A stretch of DNA of 64,000 bases. Origin: Pyrocephalus nanus. Lineage: Eukaryota; Chordata; Aves; Passeriformes; Tyrannidae. Shown here piece by piece: positions 57,521 through 64,000 of this stretch. Position 1 is the first letter of the stretch; the number at the start of each line of letters is the position of its first letter. The position numbers and the translations under genes were made by a program. The stretch covers positions 74,024,200 through 74,088,199 of the forward strand of contig CM076259.1 of the NCBI GenBank assembly GCA_038380795.1, read 5' to 3'. The notes beneath the pieces are model-generated. The model saw nothing but the letters and a program-made list of their open reading frames with translations. It searched no databases and was not told the DNA's origin.

Positions 57521-59257
57521 ATTTTTTGACCAAATATTCTAAATTGATGAAACCAATTTTCTAATTAAAAAAGCCAACTATAATTCTGCAAAAGCAAAAA
57601 GTCAAACAAAAAAAAGTATGTTTTCACTCTTTTGATTCTCATGTCATCCATGTTTCCAACATATCTGTAATAGCAAATGATAATTAAAAAAGGATTTTAA
57701 AATACTAAGATAATCAGAGCTCCAGATATGATACTCAAAACTGTTTTTGACAATAGAATTTCAAAATCATCACAAAAAGTCACCAAAATAGCTCACTTAA
57801 TTTAACATAGTAGACAAAAGCAGAAAAAAAAAATTATCCAAGTCTACTCACCCTCTGTACCTAAGCACTGAGTTGTGTACCTCTGTATTTCCAGTATGCC
57901 ATCAATATGTACTTGTAAATCAATGTCAGTTCTTGCATCATTAGCAAATATTTTTAATCTGGCTCACTGAGTTGGGTTACTGAAGCATGAGACTCAAAAT
58001 ATTTTCATCAGCTTTACTCCCATATGCCACTGATTTCTTCAGTCTACAAGCATGCCACAAAGCTTCCAGGGAATGCTGATTTATCCATCTTTGCTAAAAT
58101 TTTATCCATGTGTCTAGTGGCATTTCACACAAAAGTGAAAATGCTTTCACCAGAAACTCCCATCCTGGCTTACTTTACTACAAAAACATACTAAATAATC
58201 ATAATTTCATGAATGTAATGGCAATTCATTAATTATAGTCCATAGAGAACTTTTATACCTTAAAATTTATTATTACTTTTGAAATTATAATACTTTGTGA
58301 GTTTTGATTAGTAAATAGCAATATAATTTGAACAGCATAAAAAGCTTAGTCAAGAAGCCAAACTGAAAATGAAAGTCAGTTTGATCTCCAGCAATATTTC
58401 TGTATTAGTATGCTAAGACTTTAAAAATATTATACCCACATTTTACATGAATTTAACAATATAAACTATTTACACAGGGGAAATGAAAAAACATTTATTT
58501 ATCTGTGGTTCAGACATGATGACGGAGCAGAGCAATTAATGAATTGCTTTATCTTTCTACTGAATAATAAGGTACATTTTGCAGAGGAAGAGGAATCCTA
58601 TTGTTATAGTAATAGCCCTGTAGTATATCTCAAGACACAAAGATATAAACTGGATGAATAAATTTAGGATTGAAACAAGAAACTTTCTAGTAATTTCTGC
58701 AGAGAGATTAAATAATAATCTTTAAATTGGATAGTAACAAGCACCGACCTTCACTAAACCTATGACAGGAATTGTTACCATAACACAGCAGAGGACAGGG
58801 ACTCTTTCTGAGTTCTGTGCTTGTATATGTGATACTCCTTTTTTAAATACATTTCCTGAAGTACCTTTAAGAATTGTCTAAGCATCATGTGCCTCAGGCT
58901 TTCTATAATAAAAAAGGACAATTATGTTCCCATGGAGAAACAAACATTTTTTATGCATGTTAGTTTTAGAGCTAGCACAAAGACGAGAAGCAGACAAAGC
59001 AATGTAATGTTAGAACTTCTCAGAGTGTCAATTGCAATTAAAAAAAAAAAAAAAAGGAGTTTAAACTTTTTCAGGGAACAGGATTTGTTTCTGACTTCAC
59101 CCTTCAAAATAATTTGTCTGGCAAACTGAGAAGAGAAGAAGGACAGACTCATAGCTTAGGTTTGTTTTTCCAGGCATACCTAAAGTTTTCTAGGGGAAAA
59201 GAATTGATGTGTCAGGTTCGGTTCCTTTGACTAAGCATGCATGTGGAGGGGGGTATT

Positions 59258-59278
59258 AAATAAATAAATAAAAATAAA
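59258..59278. repeat. (AAAT)n microsatellite
   Basis: AAATAAATAAATAAAAATAAA. Confidence 0.9.
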
Positions 59279-62200
59279 GGACCTTATGTCTTCTTTCTCA
59301 GTGTGTTCCAATCCATTGAATCAAATCCCTGACCAGCTGCCACCCATTCCCATTACGGTCTTGCTAGGTTTGTTTGTTCAAGGGGTAGCAAAGCAAGTAT
59401 TCTCTTCTCATTACTGGTAACCAGTTAGGGCACTTTTTTTAGAGTTAGGAGATATGAGTCACTTTCTGTTAGACTGGATAAGGGTCCAGAGCACTTTGCT
59501 TAGAAATCTATGTAAATGTGCTGCTACAACATCTGTGGTAGCACCTCTGCATTTGGCTGTTTGTCTATGATAATCTAATTTATGGTTATGCTCTGAGTGA
59601 GAGAGAAACTATCACTTCCATAACAGCTTCTGATAATATATTAGAAAGTAGTTGGTAGGAATGTAGGAAAGGTGACATTATTCTTGTCATATATTCATAT
59701 TAACTTTTATTATGTTTCAGTGAGAAAGAGAGAAAATAATATTGTCCCAGCTATGTTAATGTGGTGTCATGTCAAGTTGTAGTTGCTTAGGATGGTGGGA
59801 TCCTTCATTTCAAAAGGGAGGTCTCCTAAATACTAGATATTAAGGCATTATTTAAAACATTTCTGATCATACAATAATGGTTTTACATTCAGATGTGTTT
59901 AGGTAAGCAAGTGATAGAATTGTAACTTGGAATACTTAGGAAATACCTTCTGCACAACACTTCTATTGCAAGCTCAGATCTACAAATACTGGTCTTTTGA
60001 TGTCAAATTTTAGATTGTAGCATGTTTCTCTTTTTTACCTGTTAAACCAAAACATACTTTCTGTAGTTTTGTTCATTTATGAAAGAAAAAAAAGTAATAG
60101 AAAAAGGAAAGTAAATGAAAAGATTTTTAAGCAGTCGTATGGTTTAGGTTTATTTTTCCTTCTGATTTCAACACACAGACAAACTGCTGTCATCAAGTGC
60201 AAGCTGCCTGATCATGGTTCTGACTAGCTGTTACATTTTTTGTCTGACATGGTAGGCATCTTCTTGCATCAACTTCAGATGTCAGCAGCAATGAGGGCCT
60301 TTGCTTTTTCTGGAACTATAAAATTGGAAAAGACCATCTGCTCAGCCTTCTGTTATCTGAATTCTTCCCTAGAAATAGTTTTCAAGAATATATTAAGAAC
60401 TGCAAAGAAAGAGATAATGTGCAAGATGTTGGTATTGTAATTTTAACCCTTTCCTTTCACTTCATGAGATATATATTTTGTTAGAGATGATGAAAAACTG
60501 AAAGTCAAAATAAAATTTGTGTACTTCACAACAATTTAGTTTACAGCATTGAATTATTTAACATCGCAATTCTTTACCTCGTAATTAAATATTTTCTGTA
60601 CAATTTTAAATTTTATTGGGATTATATATCCAATATGCAAGATTCTTTCATTGTTCTATTCACATCCAAACCTTGGGCAGTGTGCATTCAGCAGTAATCT
60701 GTGCCAGAACAAGCAACTACTACTAGAAAACACCCAAAATAGCAATAGATGAAATATAGCCTATGTAAAGTTTAATTTGGAATAAAGAATGAGTTTGGAT
60801 TTCTTCATGAAAATTACTGAGAATAAAGGGTTTTTTCTCTCTTCTCGAAGAAGTTTCACTGTACAGCTGCTTAATGCTGAGCTCATATACAGAGCTTTTT
60901 ATTCACACTTCATTGGCTGTATACTCCGTTTCCCAATTCGGCATTGAGAGCACAACATAGAAGTTATCTAGCAGTGTATAGAACACTGGGGGCCCAAATA
61001 TGGAAGATGCCAAATACAGAGTTAACTTTGAGAGCCAGCAAACACCTTCTAAATTCATTACAGTTGCAATGAGCGTAAAGGCAACTTTATTTTAATGTTC
61101 AGTATTTATACGGACAGAAATCTGATACATATTTAAATGTTTCACATCAAACAAAAATTAAATCTATGGGAACATTCTCATTGTCTTGAATGAACTGTGG
61201 AACAGGATTTCCCATCATTAGCCCCTCACTGCTTGGGAAACATGAAATATCCTGGGCTGTAGAGCTACTGGGTTTTTCAAGATGAGCTTACTGCAATAGT
61301 TCTTAACACTGAAAATTTTTTCTATTTTCTTTCTATTATACCTTGGAAAAGAAAATACCCTGGTGTAATTACATTTTGCAGAGATCAGAATTCATTTGAA
61401 ATGCACTGTCACAACTTAACAATTCATCTTGTAACATTGTGTTCATGTGATGGAAACTTTAGAAAAAATCATACAACAGCTCAGTGTTATAGGGAGCATC
61501 TATGGTTCTCCTTTGTTTTTCAAACTCAAACAAGAAAATTGTTTCCATAGTTTGTTTCATTAAGAAGACAGATGTGACTGGTAGTGTGCCAGCACAGTTT
61601 TATTCTCAATTGATGACAGAGTATTAAAAGCTATAGTCAAGAAAAAACCACACAGCATTCAGTGATTGGCTTTTTTATATTAATATACCTTTGCAAATCA
61701 AAGCCTGTAGATTTTACTGAAAAAAATATGCAACTGCTGGTACTGTAATTTGAAAGTTATACCAACTTCCTTTCCTGAATTAATAATTATTTCCTGAATT
61801 AATAAACCAGTTTAGTAACTTGAAAAATTAGGATTTTTGAGTAATTTTAATTCCAGCATTAGTAACTTTCTGAAAAAAAAAAAAAAGCAAACATACACAG
61901 AAAGGCCCCAAGTATCTTCCATATTGGAATTAGTATGAAACTTGAGCAGGGCTTTACTTCAGAAAAGAACAGATCTTCATTTAAAAGTTACACTTTATTT
62001 ATAGTTATCTAAATAGCATATAATATTAATAATTACAAAAACTGTTATTATTGCCTTTTTATTAGCTATTATTATTTGAAAAGCTGCTCAGAACACAAAA
62101 GTCTTCCTTTTTCCTAATCATCTAATCCTAGATTCAACAAATGCCACCCAAACAAAATTTTCCCAGAATATTTTGAAACCTAAACACTTTGACACCCTTG

Positions 62201-62302
62201 TGTTTCTCTACAGTACAGCAAAAGATTGGAGTCAGACTCCGAACTATATAACCACTAAGCTACACAGGTGAAGAATTAACCAATTAATATTTTAAGATTT
62301 CT

Positions 62303-62557
62303 TTATTCTTTCTGAGAGGTCAAGCCCACTGTGATCTGATTGGACGCAAAACCTCTATGTGGCCCTTGAGGTTTAAGTCTATATTTTGGTGCTTCCTTGC
62401 CTATTTGGGAATCTGCAGTCTTCTTTACAGTCATTGGAGAAAAAGTCTGACTCTGCTGACCTGTCTGGACCATTACTCCACTGATCCCATACAGAAGCAG
62501 TGTAGATACAGTTAGGCCAATAAAAAATAACAACTTATTTTTCATATGCAACTGCAT
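62303..62557 (-). CDS. Candidate small membrane protein or exon, unassigned
   Basis: From the ATG at 62,557-62,555 the minus strand predicts 84 residues, ending at TAA (62,305-62,303). Residues ~1-7 (MQLHMKN) are short and polar with a basic residue, then LLFFIGLTVSTLLLYGISG (about 9-27) is a clear membrane segment. The rest is polar and Ser/Thr/Gln/Lys-rich (TGQQSQTF, KKTADSQIGKEAPKYRLKPQ). This plan fits a single-pass type II protein or the first coding exon of a Golgi enzyme. Upstream on the minus strand, TTTTTTTTGCCACAG (ending at 62,676) is a good splice-acceptor-like site. CAG followed by GTCAGC at 62,463-62,455 could be a donor that shortens the coding part. The frame stays open upstream to 62,605, but both ATGs have poor initiation context. 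I could not match it to any family, and chance is possible. Confidence 0.33.
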   Translation of the reverse strand: MQLHMKNKLLFFIGLTVSTLLLYGISGVMVQTGQQSQTFSPMTVKKTADSQIGKEAPKYRLKPQGPHRGFASNQITVGLTSQKE

Positions 62558-62605
62558 AAATTTTTCTGCTTCTGTTTGTCTAGAATTGTCAGTTTTTATA
62601 GTCAA

Positions 62606-64000
62606 TATCCTCCTCCAAAGTTTAGCTTAATTAATCTTTCCCATGTCAACACGCTCCGTCTTTTTTCTTCTCTGGCTGTGGCAAAAAAAATTTGAGGTCT
62701 TCTCAGTGAGAATAAAAGTTGTATTTCCATTGCTGTGTAAAGGTCTAAGTTGTTATGCTGGGAGGCAGCCTTAATATTTGCCTTGTTGGCATCTGATAAA
62801 CTATGTTTTTCTTCAATGAGCTATGAAAATCTCTTTCTTCTTTGCAATGGTTGCTGGGTACTCTTCAGTGAGGAATGGATAATTTGCTGAATCTTACTTT
62901 TTACTTCAGGCTACACATTAAAATATGCAAAAATATTAAACAGATGCTATATGTAGAGGGCTTTTTGTTTTTTGACTGTAACAAACCAGAGATAATGGAA
63001 ATTAAACACTCTTAGGTGTAATAGGTATAAGGTGACAAATTTTCAACCTGTGTCTCTCAGATAAACTCAAGGGATGATCATACCATATATAACTTGTTTC
63101 AGATACCTCTATTGCCCACTTCAAAAAAAATAATAAAATCAAATAAAATGTATGATCAAGATAAGTGCAATACACTGTGAATTTTGAATCACCAGGATGC
63201 ATATTCTAGTGTAAATATTCTTATTTTATATCTGTTCTTGATAGAATAACATTTCAAAAAAATAGGTTTTGTTATTGGCATCTTCAGACATATTATGCAA
63301 GTGGCAGTGACTGTAGCTATGGATTCTGAAAGAGCAGCAAGGTCAAAACAAGTCCATTTTTTTTGTTTAAAACAGCGTCAAGTATGTCTGATGTTAGCCA
63401 TGCAAAATTTTCAATTTGTTATTCAAGCAGAATGATTTCAGAGATCATACTTCTAGTTAGCATGCTTCTTTTCTGGTGTCTGTGTAAATATATATCAATC
63501 AAATTATTCAAAACAAATAAAATCAAATATTCTTCCTTTTTATATCATTGTCTTTATCCATTTGAGGCATATATCATTCTTAGATCTTTATAGCCTGCAG
63601 TCTTCTGCCAGTAAGTTACATGCTAAGGCAAGATTTGAAAAGCTGTTGTCAAAATTGTGAAGAAAAGTAACACACAATTTCAGTATGTAAAAGAGAAAGT
63701 AATCTGTCTCTTGTAGGAACTGACTATCTCTACACATTAACTAAACTTTTAATTAAAAAGTAGGAATTATTATCTTCTCAAATAAAACAGTGACTGCAGG
63801 GGGGTGGAACCACAATTTTATCAGTTTTAATTATCTCAGTGCCTCACATTTATCTTTCCCCGACACTGACATATCATTCTTGAACTGGGCAGATCAACAG
63901 AAATGTTATGCTTTTTTATACTGTTGTGTAACTCTCAGCAGCAACCAGTATTTCTATTTCCTTGATGATACATATCTTTATATTTCAAAATGAATGAAAC
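62606..64000. other. A/T-rich DNA to window end
   Basis: Apart from the acceptor-like site at ~62,676-62,690 described with the preceding frame, nothing was recognised. Open frames of 60-76 codons at 63,002-63,202 (minus), 63,363-63,593 (plus) and 63,790-63,993 (plus) have no recognisable motif. Confidence 0.5.

Larger units (their letters stand above)
56510..62300. other. Long A/T-rich stretch, no gene seen
   Basis: No exon, RNA gene or transposon was recognised. A ~28-base tandem duplication (TTATGGAGTA.CATA..TTGATTAA twice) lies at 57,464-57,520, an AAAT microsatellite at 59,258-59,278, and an 18-base TTTCCTGAATTAATAA duplication at 61,769-61,806. A 66-codon plus frame at 60,240-60,440 has no motif. 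Confidence 0.5.

Noticed and set aside
1..64000. CRISPR arrays, operons, phage genes, rRNA
   Set aside because: No regularly spaced repeats, no dense coding on either strand and no ribosomal RNA sequence was seen. The window is animal nuclear DNA.

Overview
This is a eukaryotic, visibly A/T-rich, gene-poor window that looks like an intergenic desert or the inside of a very large intron of a bird. The bird assignment rests on the repeats. There are many CR1-type LINE fragments, recognised by reverse-transcriptase reading frames and by the ATTCTATG-like 3' ends. Two SINEs carry a tRNA-Ile-like head on a CR1-like tail, the architecture of TguSINE1 in songbirds, so a passerine is the most likely host. 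Several solo LTRs of avian endogenous retroviruses are also present. No bacterial operons, phage genes, CRISPR arrays or functional RNA genes are visible.

Layout. 1-2.9 kb is unique A/T-rich DNA, then a CR1 3' end (2.9-3.1 kb). At 4.05-4.6 kb lies a minus-strand relic resembling avian retroviral gag, followed by a plus-strand SINE (4.94-5.05 kb) and a CR1 reverse-transcriptase fragment (5.4-5.6 kb). 5.6-19.8 kb is mostly unique, with simple repeats, a G/C-richer patch (14.04-14.33 kb) and a minus-strand SINE (14.56-14.71 kb). 19.85-21.81 kb is the most complete CR1: ORF1-like start, reverse transcriptase and 3' end, with the endonuclease missing. 22.77-23.89 kb holds two CR1 copies head to tail on the minus strand. 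27.9-28.8 kb is another plus-strand CR1.

From 37.6 kb LTRs appear: a classic avian LTR (37.6-38.2 kb, plus), a 1,368-bp LTR with a perfect 5-bp target duplication (40.2-41.6 kb), a minus-sense LTR (46.6-47.1 kb), an LTR shard (51.66-51.73 kb) and a 534-bp LTR with a perfect target duplication (54.5-55.0 kb). Between and beyond them lie CR1 pieces at 38.8, 41.9-43.3, 51.8, 52.7-53.2 and 56.3-56.5 kb. The last 7 kb is mostly unique. It contains the only reading frame that looks possibly genuine: a minus-strand frame at 62.30-62.56 kb predicting an 84-residue protein with one N-terminal membrane segment, downstream of a good splice-acceptor-like site. I could not assign it to a family.

All recognised retroelement coding sequences are broken by stops, frameshifts or deletions, and nothing here works together as a pathway. 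I found no convincing new biological system. The observations most worth following are the unassigned membrane-protein frame, the two target-duplicated LTRs (one with a recognisable promoter layout), and the SINE copy with an internal 11-bp duplication.
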